From positions 116,044 to 180,043 of the forward strand of contig CAZEQY010000004.1 in the NCBI GenBank assembly GCA_964514655.1: a stretch of 64,000 nucleotides of DNA, given 5' to 3'. The translations under genes and the position numbers were made by a program. Shown in pieces: positions 52,353 through 60,953 of this stretch (positions within the stretch are counted from its first letter, which is position 1; every line of letters begins with the position of its first letter). The notes beneath the pieces are model-generated. The model was not told the origin of the DNA, did not search any database, and saw only the letters and a program-made list of their open reading frames with translations. Origin of the DNA: SZAS-7 sp964514655 (GTDB lineage: Bacteria > Chlamydiota > Chlamydiia > Chlamydiales > FEN-1388).

Positions 52353-54215
52353 ATGGAACCTGTTTCAATGCGACTAGACTTTCTCGAAAAGCTCATGGGC
52401 CAGCATGGAGGAAAAAAATCTGACTGGCACAATATGAATCATACGTTGCACACCTTTGGCTATAAGGTGAGCGTGGGTGATGCGGGTGAACGGTTGGCAG
52501 AGATGGTATCTAGTATTTATACCTGGAATTTAGCTAATGGGGAGAGTTCTCCCATTGTGGTTGCGCCCCTTGCAGGCTGGGATAAAGACGAGGCGGAAGC
52601 TGAAGAGCGACTTATTCCAGTGCCAATTAAACGAGGACTATGTGGAGGAAGAGAGATTGATGAGCAGGTTGAAAAGATTTATACAGACTCTTTTTCACTC
52701 TCTCCCATGGCAACTACGGGTGATCAAGAGGGGTGTACCGCAGATGTTATCGTGAACTTTCCTCCCGAATATCAAGGAAAAATTATAGGTGTATTCAGTA
52801 TTGGTGATAAAACCTACCTCAGGATGCCCGCTGGTCTACGAATGCGCGATGCTGAAGAGTATCTATTAAAACGAAAACTTGCGTTTGTTGCCACACAGCC
52901 CACTGTGCAGTATGTCTCTGGGGTAGGGGCATTGACAGGTACAGGAAGTTACGGTCCATCAAGTAAATATCGCCCGCTCTCTACCTATGTTGTGAGCATG
53001 AGGGTAATAGACCCTCAGGGCAACATTCGCACATTGTCAAAGGAGGTTGATCCTGAACTATTTGCCCGCGTTCGCGACTGCCACCTTGGAGCTGGGTTTA
53101 TTGTGCTTGATATGGTGCTAGAAGGTATTGTGCCTGCATATAGGTTAAAAAGGACTGACCAGCTGCTACGTTTTTCTGAAGTTGCAGGTGTGATGAACAA
53201 GAGAAATCCCTTTGAAGAAGATCATTTTGTTGGGCACTATATACCTCTACCTGATCGTCGTGCTCACTCATTTCGCTATACGACATTTGAACCGACTGAT
53301 GCGCGAGTTACCGAGCGCATTATACCCCACAACCTGTCGACAATAATTAACTACATAGAAACTAACGCGGCAGATGGCATCATTCAGTATATTACAAATA
53401 CTCCCGATCTTCAGCGGCTTTTTAAGCTTGTGTTAGAAGCTGCAGCGTTAAAGACCTTTGGTGTTAAGAAAAAAGTGGTTCAGGTGCATGAGTCGGCAGA
53501 GGCCTATCATCTTTTAGACACCTATACGGATAATCCATTTGTGGATAATAACTTTCTGATTACGATAGAAAGTCCTGAACATGGTCGAGAAGTGCTTCAA
53601 AAATTACTTAACTGGATTCATGCGACACTCCAAGCAGAATATGAGCAAGACCACCTTGTGCCTGTATTGACGGTCTATATGAGACACACTAAGGGAATTT
53701 ATTATCCGGAAGGCACTGGCGGAATTGCACCAACGGGCGTTTCTCAACCAAATCAGAGCATATTGTCGATTGAGCCACTTACCTATACAGGACTTGCTAA
53801 AACAGATGATTATAAGCGATTTCTTGTAGGCTTAAAAGCCTACATGGACGAGCTTAAGCTTGCCTATAGAGAACATCCTGGCAAGACATGCACAATGCCA
53901 CGGCTTGCAAATTCCTTTACAGACGAGGCGGCAAAAGGGCGGCTAGAAGCCTTTAGAAAGGCAATCAGCGACCTTCACCAGGGCAACATCGACCGTTCTC
54001 CATTTATGACTAAAGGCAAGCGCGACTATATCTTTGGAGGTGAAACCCCCGATCAGATTACCGAGGTCTTTGAAACAGCCGTGCGCGCAGAGCAGGCAAA
54101 GGAAGAAGAGGCGCTACGCTATCTTGCACGTCTTGCAGATGAGCATAAACACACTTTTGTACAAAAAGAAGTCGCAAAAAAACTTGAGATACTTAAAGGA
54201 AGACGTATTGCATGA
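52353..54215 (+). CDS. FAD-linked (PCMH/VAO-fold) oxidase-like protein
   Basis: 620 residues. The region about 155-260 follows the FAD-binding PCMH pattern: TYLRMPAGLRMRDAEEYL, TVQYVSGVGALTGTGSYGPSS (core GALTGTGSYG), VVSMRVIDPQGNIR, and DPELFARVRDCHLGAGFIVLD. The C-terminal half is variable, as in FAD-linked oxidases (for example cholesterol or L-gulonolactone oxidase-like enzymes). No signal peptide. Its first 100 residues (KSDWHNMNH and the acidic block) are not recognised. Substrate unknown. A strong promoter precedes it and a DHFR-like gene overlaps its end by 4 bp. Confidence 0.72.
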   Translation: MEPVSMRLDFLEKLMGQHGGKKSDWHNMNHTLHTFGYKVSVGDAGERLAEMVSSIYTWNLANGESSPIVVAPLAGWDKDEAEAEERLIPVPIKRGLCGGREIDEQVEKIYTDSFSLSPMATTGDQEGCTADVIVNFPPEYQGKIIGVFSIGDKTYLRMPAGLRMRDAEEYLLKRKLAFVATQPTVQYVSGVGALTGTGSYGPSSKYRPLSTYVVSMRVIDPQGNIRTLSKEVDPELFARVRDCHLGAGFIVLDMVLEGIVPAYRLKRTDQLLRFSEVAGVMNKRNPFEEDHFVGHYIPLPDRRAHSFRYTTFEPTDARVTERIIPHNLSTIINYIETNAADGIIQYITNTPDLQRLFKLVLEAAALKTFGVKKKVVQVHESAEAYHLLDTYTDNPFVDNNFLITIESPEHGREVLQKLLNWIHATLQAEYEQDHLVPVLTVYMRHTKGIYYPEGTGGIAPTGVSQPNQSILSIEPLTYTGLAKTDDYKRFLVGLKAYMDELKLAYREHPGKTCTMPRLANSFTDEAAKGRLEAFRKAISDLHQGNIDRSPFMTKGKRDYIFGGETPDQITEVFETAVRAEQAKEEEALRYLARLADEHKHTFVQKEVAKKLEILKGRRIA

Positions 54216-54772
54216 TAGCTCTACAAGTCTCAATATTTTTGGCGCTTAGCCTTGATGGCTATGTCGCACGCTCTGATGGCAGTTTAGATTGGCTTGATAA
54301 GGCAAATGAACGAGTGACCCAAGGTGAAGACTGCGGCTTTAGCGACTTCCTCAATTCTATAGACCTACTTATCATGGGTAGAAAAACCTTTGAGCAGGTG
54401 CTTTCGTTTGGCAGCTGGCCTTATAAAGATAAGCGCGTTCTCGTCTTGACGAGAACGGGCATAGACATACCTATAGAGCTGCAAAAGACAGTGTCTACCT
54501 ATTCCGGCGAGCCAAAAGAGATTCTTGCAAAAGCATATTCTGATGGTGCGACGCACATCTATCTTGACGGCGCCGAAACTATCCAGCGCTTTTTGCAAGC
54601 AGGACTTGTAGATGATATGACCCTGACAATAGTTCCAGTACTACTTGGCAGTGGCATCCCTCTCTTTACCTCCCTACAACACGACCAAACGCTTACTCTT
54701 ACAGATTCCAAAATTTATGATTTTGGCTACGTGCAGCTTAAGTACCACTGCATGGGAGCTTCCCACAAATAA
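54212..54772 (+). CDS. Dihydrofolate-reductase-fold protein (RibD C-terminal-like)
   Basis: 186 residues. FLALSLDGYVARSDGSLDWL (about 8-27), MGRKTFEQVLSFGSWP (about 53) and the C-terminal IVPVLLGSGIPLF are the blocks of the YyaP/RibD-C family, a single-domain relative of DHFR and the RibD reductase. It would bind NADPH and reduce an unknown pterin, pyrimidine or flavin-type substrate. It is not the canonical FolA (the Trp/Asp substrate pair is different). Co-transcribed with the oxidase. Confidence 0.85.
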   Translation: MIALQVSIFLALSLDGYVARSDGSLDWLDKANERVTQGEDCGFSDFLNSIDLLIMGRKTFEQVLSFGSWPYKDKRVLVLTRTGIDIPIELQKTVSTYSGEPKEILAKAYSDGATHIYLDGAETIQRFLQAGLVDDMTLTIVPVLLGSGIPLFTSLQHDQTLTLTDSKIYDFGYVQLKYHCMGASHK

Positions 54773-54789
54773 ATGTGAGATTCCATGCA

Positions 54790-54818
54790 TTGACAAAATG
54801 CCAAAATATTTATATATA
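54790..54818 (+). promoter_or_regulatory. Promoter immediately upstream of the serine hydrolase
   Basis: TTGACA (54790-54795), 17 bases, TATATA (54813-54818). The next ATGs are at 54822 and 54828. Transcription starting about seven bases past the -10 would give a message with little or no leader, beginning near ATG 54828. Confidence 0.55.
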
Positions 54819-54821
54819 CTA

Positions 54822-56405
54822 ATGTATATGAATGACTATCTCTATAATTTTTCTATAGCAGGCCAAGAACATCAAGTTATGCTCAAGCAAGATGAGCAGA
54901 CAAAGCGGTATAAGGTCTCTGGGCAACAAGCTGCTTTAGCAGCTTTGAAACTTGAGCCTTCAAACGTTCTTTCTATGGCAGACCTTCATGAGCGATTTAA
55001 GGCATGCAAGGCAACAAACGTTATGTGCGAGAGGCGAGTTCAGGCAGTGGCACTTTCAATACTTGCTCCGCAAACAGTAGCGGCGCACCTTGCAAAGATA
55101 GAAAGCTGCATTCAGGTGTTTGATCCAAAATGTGACGGTGCTACACGTGTGAGCACTCTTGAAAACCTTATGCATGAGTATAAGGTTCCCGGGGTACGTA
55201 TAGCATTATTTGACCACGATGCAACTTGTCATAAGGGGTATGGCACGCTCGAAAAAGAAGCGCATCTCTTGCAAGCTGCTTCGATAAGCAAAACGGTGTG
55301 TGCGCTTACGGTGTTATCGCTTGTAAAGGACAATATTTTGAGATTGGATAGTGATGCCTGCAAGCTTTTAGAGGGCTATTGGCAGCCAGATAAAGAGCTA
55401 GATGAAAAGCACACGATGACTATTCTTCACCTGCTTTCACACACTGCAGGGACCTCTATTCATGGCTTTGGAGGTCGTATCCCTGGGACAACCTGTACAA
55501 CAGATGAGATCATCAAGGAAGTAAAGTTGGATCATCTTCCGGATACAGCGCATTTTGCCTATTCTGGCGGTGGGACAATGCTTTTGCAAAAAATTGTGGA
55601 AATTGTCTGCAAAAAGCCCTTTGCAGACGTTGTAGAGGAGCGTGTATTTATACCTCTTGGCATGAAAAATAGTAGCTTTCATCCCGAAACTGACAATAAA
55701 CCGACTGCAATGGGTCATGATCGTGATCAAAAGCCTATACAGCTAGCATATCCTGAACACGCTGCAGCGGGGCTATACTCAACGCCAGAAGATCTGATCA
55801 AAGTTGCGATGTGCATACAAAAGGCCTATAATGGCGAAGACTCACGCATCATCACAAAAGATCTTGCCGAGAAGATGCTGACAGCACAAACTCCAGATAC
55901 ACCAAATGGTCTTGGCCTGTGGGTAGACAAGTTGCAAAATTCCGTGGTCTTTCATCATCCAGGAGAAAATGCGGGCTTTACGTGCGTCCTTATTGGCAAC
56001 AGTGAAAAACAGGGCGCATGCATCATGACTGATTCAGATAACGGCGCGATGTTGTGGGAGGATGTGCTTAGAGCGGTTGCAAAAGAGTGTACATGGCAAG
56101 ATAGTGAATCACTTCCCATGTGCAGCCCTCTTTGCACACCTGATGAGGTCAAGGCTGTTCAAGATAGGGAAAAATGGGCTCAAGAATATGCCGGCACCTA
56201 TCGCTCTCATGACGAGGTAATAGAAGTGTCTACACATACCCTTCTAAAAAAAGATTGCCCTCCCTACACAATTACCCACCTTGGAGAGCCAAAGTCTATC
56301 TTCCTCACACAAGAGCCCGGTCCTCTAGCTGCCTTTTATTTCACAAAAGGCCAAGATGGCAAACCCATCCTACACGTGTTTAAGAAAGAGTTTTATCGCG
56401 AGTAA
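54822..56405 (+). CDS. Beta-lactamase-fold serine hydrolase with an N-terminal extra domain
   Basis: 527 residues from ATG 54822 (525 from 54828). The N-terminal 95 residues (IAGQEHQVMLKQDEQ...) form a domain that resembles the start of the S41 protease at 57240. Then comes the beta-lactamase/esterase domain: SISK (about 154-157) with Ser and Lys, YSGGGT in place of YxN, and HHPGENAG as the third motif. It could be an esterase, a D-amino peptidase or a regulator; no signal peptide is present, so it is not an envelope penicillin-binding enzyme. Possibly host-directed (inference). Confidence 0.8.
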   Translation: MYMNDYLYNFSIAGQEHQVMLKQDEQTKRYKVSGQQAALAALKLEPSNVLSMADLHERFKACKATNVMCERRVQAVALSILAPQTVAAHLAKIESCIQVFDPKCDGATRVSTLENLMHEYKVPGVRIALFDHDATCHKGYGTLEKEAHLLQAASISKTVCALTVLSLVKDNILRLDSDACKLLEGYWQPDKELDEKHTMTILHLLSHTAGTSIHGFGGRIPGTTCTTDEIIKEVKLDHLPDTAHFAYSGGGTMLLQKIVEIVCKKPFADVVEERVFIPLGMKNSSFHPETDNKPTAMGHDRDQKPIQLAYPEHAAAGLYSTPEDLIKVAMCIQKAYNGEDSRIITKDLAEKMLTAQTPDTPNGLGLWVDKLQNSVVFHHPGENAGFTCVLIGNSEKQGACIMTDSDNGAMLWEDVLRAVAKECTWQDSESLPMCSPLCTPDEVKAVQDREKWAQEYAGTYRSHDEVIEVSTHTLLKKDCPPYTITHLGEPKSIFLTQEPGPLAAFYFTKGQDGKPILHVFKKEFYRE

Positions 56406-56425
56406 AAAAGTATAGCAATCCATTG

Positions 56426-56478
56426 TTTAACCAGTGAAGTTCTCGGATTGATCCTTTAGTTCCCGAATGCCAGCCCTG
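56426..56478. repeat. Diverged copy of the 62.9-kb inverted-repeat element
   Basis: From TTTAACCAG to GCCAGCCCTG this 53-bp stretch matches, with scattered changes, 62899-62948. The GATCCTTTAGTTCCCGAATG part is nearest to GACCCTTTAATGCCCGAATG there. It lies between two convergent genes and ends in ATGCCAGCCCTGGCAT, an imperfect palindrome that may serve as a terminator. Confidence 0.5.
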
Positions 56479-56483
56479 GCATG

Positions 56484-57101
56484 TTACTTAGCTACGATTC
56501 CCTGAGATTCAATTAGTTCCCAGGATTTATTGGCATAAAGAAGCGTGATGGTGCCTGTGTGAGAGACGTCAAGCTTATTTGCCTCAAGTGATAAGCCCAT
56601 TATTTTTATATAAATATTTGATATTACGCGCTCGTGTCCAATTATTAATACATTGCCGGACTCTATTTGCTGAGCTTTTTCATCTAAGAAGGCAAATAGC
56701 CTTGAGCACATGGATTCATCCGTTTCAGCATCTTTTTTGTCTTCTGCTGGGGCAGCGGCAAATTCGTGTTCAAATTTTCCTTCCCACTTGCCACGGGAGC
56801 GTTCGCGAAGGCGTGCATCTGGCACAAATTCCTGAGGGAATTTTGAGCCCTCTTTAACGTGTTTTGCAGTATCAACTGCGCGCTTGAGGTCGGAGCAAAA
56901 GCAGTGGGTAAAGGCAACGTCAGAAAGTTTGGAAGCTAATGTTTTTGCCTGGGTGACGCCCTTTTCGCTGAGGGTGACATCTACCGTAGTGCCATCTAGC
57001 TCCGTATAATGTGAAAGTTGTCCTTGAATTCTTTTTATAGCGTTCCATGAAGTCTCGCCATGACGAGCAATTGTTACTCTCAAACCCTGTACTGCTTGCA
57101 T
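56484..57101 (-). CDS. Histidine phosphatase superfamily protein
   Basis: 205 residues from ATG 57101 (MQAVQGLRV); the frame opens at 57161 but runs through a promoter dyad. RHG motif ARHGETSWN (12-20) with the catalytic His14; the acid ERSRGKWEG (about 107); second His in IIGHERVISN (about 165). Relatives include phosphoglycerate mutase-like phosphatases, SixA and TIGAR. The GETSWN set with EG-type distance suits a broad phosphatase rather than a mutase. No signal peptide. Confidence 0.85.
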   Translation of the reverse strand: MQAVQGLRVTIARHGETSWNAIKRIQGQLSHYTELDGTTVDVTLSEKGVTQAKTLASKLSDVAFTHCFCSDLKRAVDTAKHVKEGSKFPQEFVPDARLRERSRGKWEGKFEHEFAAAPAEDKKDAETDESMCSRLFAFLDEKAQQIESGNVLIIGHERVISNIYIKIMGLSLEANKLDVSHTGTITLLYANKSWELIESQGIVAK

Positions 57102-57113
57102 GCTACTGCCTTT

Positions 57114-57141
57114 GGTTATAAATTTTTTTGTTACTATAACC
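57114..57141. promoter_or_regulatory. Inverted repeat upstream of the histidine phosphatase
   Basis: GGTTATA (57114-57120) and TATAACC (57135-57141), 14 bases apart, form a perfect dyad 12 bases upstream of the ATG at 57101. It may be an operator or part of the -10 region. Direct repeats ACCATACAGC are found beyond it, at about 57165-57184. Confidence 0.4.
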
Positions 57142-57239
57142 GCTGAGTTTAATTTTGTCAATCACCATACAGCACCATACAGCGATAATTAATAATTGCT
57201 TATAATTAATTATAATTTTATAATGAGGGTGGATAAGTA

Positions 57240-58592
57240 ATGGGTAAAAGAATGGGTATAGATTCTTTTAAGTTATCATACTCGGATGATAGTGGGGCGC
57301 ATGAGCTCTTATTTCAAAAGAATGAAGCGGCCAACCCCGAAGATTGTGTAACTATTGGTAAGAGTTCATATGCTGTTCTTTCTTCAGATAAAGATATTAC
57401 TTCTGCCAAACAAATTCTTACTGCGCTCCAAGACCATGGTGACTTTTCCTCTTTGGACGAGGTAAAACATAATTTAGGTCAAAGGGGTATTACTCATCTT
57501 ACAACTTCTCGGCAACTTGAGGCTCCAACCATAAGGAAAATTGTCACCGTTCTTGGTCAAAAATTTGAAAGCGAATATATTTCAAGTGCAGTTGGTAAGG
57601 AGTGTAAGCAAAAGCTCGATGAGAATTTAGAAAAGGGCGCGTACAATCACATCCTTGATCCTGTTGTTCTTGCTCAGGTTTTAACATCGGATTTACGAGC
57701 AATTACTAACGATAAACACGTTAATGTATTTGTATGGGAAGGCAAGGAACCAAAATTTGTCTCAAAGACACCAATGCTAGAGGTGCCTGCTGCTATTCCT
57801 CAAGAACAGCCTAAAATTCCTCACCAAGCAGGCCTAAACCAGCTAAAAGAAATCCACGCGAGCTTTGAGAGGGAAAAATATGGAATTGAAGAATCTAAGA
57901 TAATAGAAGGCACCGACATCGGCTATGTTGACATACGGTGCTTTCCTCTTAATTATGCTGTTCCAGACGATGTTCTTGATGGCAAAAATGGGGGCGAAGC
58001 GGCATCTAAAGAGATGAAACAAGCCATTAGAGATGAAGAGGCCGCCATTCAAGCAGACATTCGAAAGGCAATTGGGGGCGCTATGGACACTGTCCGCAAC
58101 GCGTCTAGTATCATCATAGATTTACGACAGAATGATGGCGGCGATCCAAAAGTCGTAGAGCACTTTTTAAGCTATTTTCTCACTTCGGGAGTGCCTCTAA
58201 ACACCATTCAGTATCGCGATAAGCCTGCTGCCGAATTTGCTTCCTTGCCAGAAGAAGAGATTTCCTCTGAACGGAGAATGTTAGATACACCAGTGTATAT
58301 ATTAACATCTGAAAGAACTTTTTCAGGTGGCGAAGAGTTTGCCTATGATTTAAAAAACCTGGGCCGTGCCCAAATTATAGGGAATGTTACATCAGGTGGT
58401 GCAAATCCTTGCACACTATACAATGTGTCTGAACAAGAAGAGATGCTTGCAGTTATTTCTACAGGCAAAGCTCATAGTCCATACACAGAAACCAACTGGG
58501 AAGGGGAGGGAGTTATCCCTGACGTGATGACGGACCCTGCTGTTGCTTTTGATGTCGCATTAGACATAATTCGTGCGAAAAATTCTGAATGA
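57240..58592 (+). CDS. S41-family peptidase without signal peptide
   Basis: 450 residues. The N-terminal 100 residues (FKLSYSDDSGAHELLFQKNE and following) appear related to the serine hydrolase at 54822. The helical N-domain of S41 peptidases follows (ILDPVVLAQVLTSDLRAITNDKHVNVFV). The catalytic core has SIIIDLRQNDGG (about 295) and SERTFSGGEEFAYDL (about 358) with the nucleophile serine of the interphotoreceptor-type group, then EGEGVIPDV. No signal peptide or PDZ domain, unlike periplasmic CtpA/Tsp. It resembles the secreted chlamydial protease CPAF only in clan (S41), not in length; possible effector (inference). Confidence 0.82.
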   Translation: MGKRMGIDSFKLSYSDDSGAHELLFQKNEAANPEDCVTIGKSSYAVLSSDKDITSAKQILTALQDHGDFSSLDEVKHNLGQRGITHLTTSRQLEAPTIRKIVTVLGQKFESEYISSAVGKECKQKLDENLEKGAYNHILDPVVLAQVLTSDLRAITNDKHVNVFVWEGKEPKFVSKTPMLEVPAAIPQEQPKIPHQAGLNQLKEIHASFEREKYGIEESKIIEGTDIGYVDIRCFPLNYAVPDDVLDGKNGGEAASKEMKQAIRDEEAAIQADIRKAIGGAMDTVRNASSIIIDLRQNDGGDPKVVEHFLSYFLTSGVPLNTIQYRDKPAAEFASLPEEEISSERRMLDTPVYILTSERTFSGGEEFAYDLKNLGRAQIIGNVTSGGANPCTLYNVSEQEEMLAVISTGKAHSPYTETNWEGEGVIPDVMTDPAVAFDVALDIIRAKNSE

Positions 58593-58604
58593 AAGGGGGG
58601 TGCT

Positions 58605-59912
58605 ATGAATACGAGTGATGCCGGTTCCTTGCCTTCAGGACAGCCCATATGGCCCACTTCTACTAGCATGCCTTTGAATGCAAAGAAAAAGGAGAATCCC
58701 CTTGCCGGACGCGTAAGTGAGCTTGGTAATGCCGAAAGCAAAACAGCACTTCCCGTTACAGAAACAGCCAAAAATGTAAATGCCCACATTCAGCAACATG
58801 CGCATGAAGGCACTCATCCACTTTTTCCCCCTTGGGCAAGCTCATTGCCAAAATTTAGTGATCATAAGATATCCACATCTAACCCCCAGGCAAAAGAGTG
58901 TGATCGCTTGAAAGACGACATTCAAGGATATATATCAGATATCATTAAAGGGGTGGATTATAATGGCCTTCACATTGTCACTCAATTTATCTCATTCTGT
59001 GAGGAACAGCGCAAGTTAGACCCCAGTATAAGCAATGTCGAAATTTTTCATAAGTTTCGGCCAGACTCAAAAGATGAGGCTTCTCGTACCTATGGTTCCA
59101 CATGTGTAGGCAAAGCGAGACATATAGTTGAAGTACTTGCAGAAAAAAAGATAGAGGCCCATGTAGTGATCCAACATGTAGTTGTTACATCCAAAGGGAT
59201 AGACGATCCCGCAGGCCATGCCGCAGTTGTGGTGCCTGGCAAGGATGGCATTCTTTTGATCGAAGTTGAGCACAACGTTCCAATACTCATACTCAAACCA
59301 AACAAACCTATAGAAGAATTTTATCCCGGTAAAGGCACTCGAGAGCGTCCAGAGCCTCCCGATGCAGCCAATCCCGATTTACATCTATCGATAGAACTTA
59401 TTGAAGTCCCAGGAAACTACAGCACGTCAACTCCAATAATTGTAAAAAAAGAAAACTTTACAGCGGAGACAGCCAAGAAAAAAAACACATATAGTGAATA
59501 TATACTAAGGCCGGATACAGACCCAGATCTCAGCGTAATGAAAAAATGGCTTGTGAGTAAGCATACCTGGTTCTATCCTGTCTCTTCAGCAGCAAGAGAA
59601 GGTCTGCCGCAGCATTCATTCCAATTAAACCTCGCTGAAGATAAAATGACCTTTAATATAGGCGATAAGAAGTTTCGCATTCCCCTTGCTTCCTTTGATC
59701 CAACAACAAGAACTATTGACAGGACCAAGTTAGTTGGAAGCGAAGGACAAGAGCTTTCAGAAGACCAAAAAGATTTTATTTTAGGAAAACAAGAAGATGG
59801 GGTTCTTGGGGGCAAATTCTTCGATGCATTCAAGACATCAAAAAGTTTGTTACTTGATCAAATCTTTAATGTAGTAGCTCATCGAGAAATGTTACAGGAT
59901 CTTAGAAAATAA
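58605..59912 (+). CDS. Unknown protein with a possible Cys-His-Glu (transglutaminase/papain-like) site
   Basis: 435 residues; AAGGGGGG lies seven bases before the ATG. N-terminal 80 residues are S/T/P-rich and disordered, as in type III effectors. The middle has TYGSTCVGKARHIVEVLAEKK (Cys167), then PAGHAAVVVP (His205) and LLIEVEHN (Glu220), a spacing that fits the Cys-His-Asp/Glu order of the transglutaminase-like fold. The C-terminal half (about 300-435) has no match I recognise. Directly behind the S41 gene (12 bp), so the two are probably co-expressed. The fold is inferred from pattern alone. Confidence 0.55.
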   Translation: MNTSDAGSLPSGQPIWPTSTSMPLNAKKKENPLAGRVSELGNAESKTALPVTETAKNVNAHIQQHAHEGTHPLFPPWASSLPKFSDHKISTSNPQAKECDRLKDDIQGYISDIIKGVDYNGLHIVTQFISFCEEQRKLDPSISNVEIFHKFRPDSKDEASRTYGSTCVGKARHIVEVLAEKKIEAHVVIQHVVVTSKGIDDPAGHAAVVVPGKDGILLIEVEHNVPILILKPNKPIEEFYPGKGTRERPEPPDAANPDLHLSIELIEVPGNYSTSTPIIVKKENFTAETAKKKNTYSEYILRPDTDPDLSVMKKWLVSKHTWFYPVSSAAREGLPQHSFQLNLAEDKMTFNIGDKKFRIPLASFDPTTRTIDRTKLVGSEGQELSEDQKDFILGKQEDGVLGGKFFDAFKTSKSLLLDQIFNVVAHREMLQDLRK

Positions 59913-59944
59913 GCTAATTCTTGTAACAAGAGACAGTGACAAAA

Positions 59945-60520
59945 TCATCCATAGCACTCTTGCTTACAGCTCCTATGTTCCTTAAGCTTGTTGATAAACC
60001 GTTCAAGGTGGGGGTCGGTGCGTTGTAGTGGAAGTTCGTCTATTGGAAACCAGCAAATGTTATAAAATTCATCACGATCAAAATGTAAGGTTGTGGACAT
60101 TTCCGCTCTGAGCACATACCATAGGGAGACATCAGTATGCGCTGTTACGGTGCCTTGTGTCCTTGTAACCGTTATAAATAAGGGGTCATGAAACAGAAAA
60201 TCTGCAGTAATCCCAAGCTCTTCTTGAGCTTCGCGCTTGACTGTTTCTTTAGGGTCTTCATTTGGCTCCACATGCCCTCCTGGGGGAAGCCAAAGTTGGG
60301 CTTTTTTGTGATCGACTAGGAGCACATTATTTTTGCTTTCGTCGATTAGCAAAAAATATGAGACAAGGTGAGGATCAGGTGTTGCTGGAGGCTCTGTACG
60401 AAAAAGCCCTGCGCCTGATGCGATCCATTCCAATGCATAGGCTTTATGAGCCATTTCTTTATCATCAAATGGCTTGATGCTCTTGACAATCTTGTAAATT
60501 TGTTGGTGTATAGCTTCCAT
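59945..60520 (-). CDS. Nudix hydrolase
   Basis: 191 residues. The Nudix box GHVEPNEDPKETVKREAQEELGI fits GX5EX7REUXEEXGU exactly (given as its GHVEPNE and REAQEELGI ends). A helical N-terminus and the loop PLFITVTRTQGTVTAHTDVSLWY complete the fold. It hydrolyses a nucleoside diphosphate-linked compound; the substrate is not fixed. Convergent with the previous gene, with a short TCTTGT..ACAAGA inverted repeat between the stops (59918-59930). Confidence 0.9.
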   Translation of the reverse strand: MEAIHQQIYKIVKSIKPFDDKEMAHKAYALEWIASGAGLFRTEPPATPDPHLVSYFLLIDESKNNVLLVDHKKAQLWLPPGGHVEPNEDPKETVKREAQEELGITADFLFHDPLFITVTRTQGTVTAHTDVSLWYVLRAEMSTTLHFDRDEFYNICWFPIDELPLQRTDPHLERFINKLKEHRSCKQECYG

Positions 60521-60625
60521 GATAACCTCTCTTATATGTAATACAACCTATCAGATAGGTGTTTGTCAACAAGTAAAAGCGAGCTAATAAAAGGGCTTTT
60601 GACTTTTCTGATTTTCGGAGGGTTT

Positions 60626-60692
60626 GGATATGTCGATGACAGCGACATATCCTGAAAATATGTCGATAAAAACCAAAAACAGCGACATATCC
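60626..60692. repeat. Paired inverted repeats GGATATGTCG / CGACATATCC
   Basis: A perfect 10-bp dyad with a 7-base loop (GGATATGTCG, 60626-60635; CGACATATCC, 60643-60652) is followed by a second, looser pair: ATATGTCG (about 60658-60665) and CGACATATCC (60683-60692). It lies in the 202-bp gap between the Nudix gene and the Fic-like remnant. It could be an operator array or part of a decayed mobile element; no gene is visible in the gap. Confidence 0.65.
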
Positions 60693-60722
60693 TCTCTGTG
60701 AAATGTCTTATCCCGGGGTATT

Positions 60723-60953
60723 TCACTTCGCCAATATCTTTAAAAATGGGTCGTTGATATAGTATTTTTCTCTCCCAGCTTGAACTCCTCTTAAAATCCC
60801 GATGCTTTCTAGTTGCTGCAAATACTTGGATGCGGCCTGACGTTTTGCGATTTGCTCATCTTCTAAAAACCGTATTCTGCAATGAAAAGGGCCGTACTCT
60901 GTAATGTGCGATTCGCAAAAATCGCACATTACAGAGTACGGCCTTTCGTACAT
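60723..60953 (-). pseudogene. C-terminal remnant of a Fic-family protein, interrupted by a hairpin insertion
   Basis: 76 residues. The last 50 (RIRFLEDEQIAKRQAASKYLQQLESIGILRGVQAGREKYY...) match the winged-helix-like C-terminus of Fic proteins (IAKRQTASxYLxxL). The catalytic HPFxxGNGR domain is absent, so it is broken. The segment YSVMCDFCESHITEYGP, in the middle, is encoded by a perfect 24-bp inverted repeat and looks inserted between YERPY and CRIRF. The ATG overlaps the stop of the PEGA gene by one base. Confidence 0.6.
60890..60943. repeat. Perfect 24-bp inverted repeat with 6-base loop
   Basis: GGCCGTACTCTGTAATGTGC... (60890-60913) is followed by six bases (CGCAAA) and its exact reverse complement (60920-60943). 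It interrupts the Fic-like frame in phase. It could be a hairpin insertion, template-switch duplication or a strong terminator for the PEGA gene just upstream on the same strand. Confidence 0.9.
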
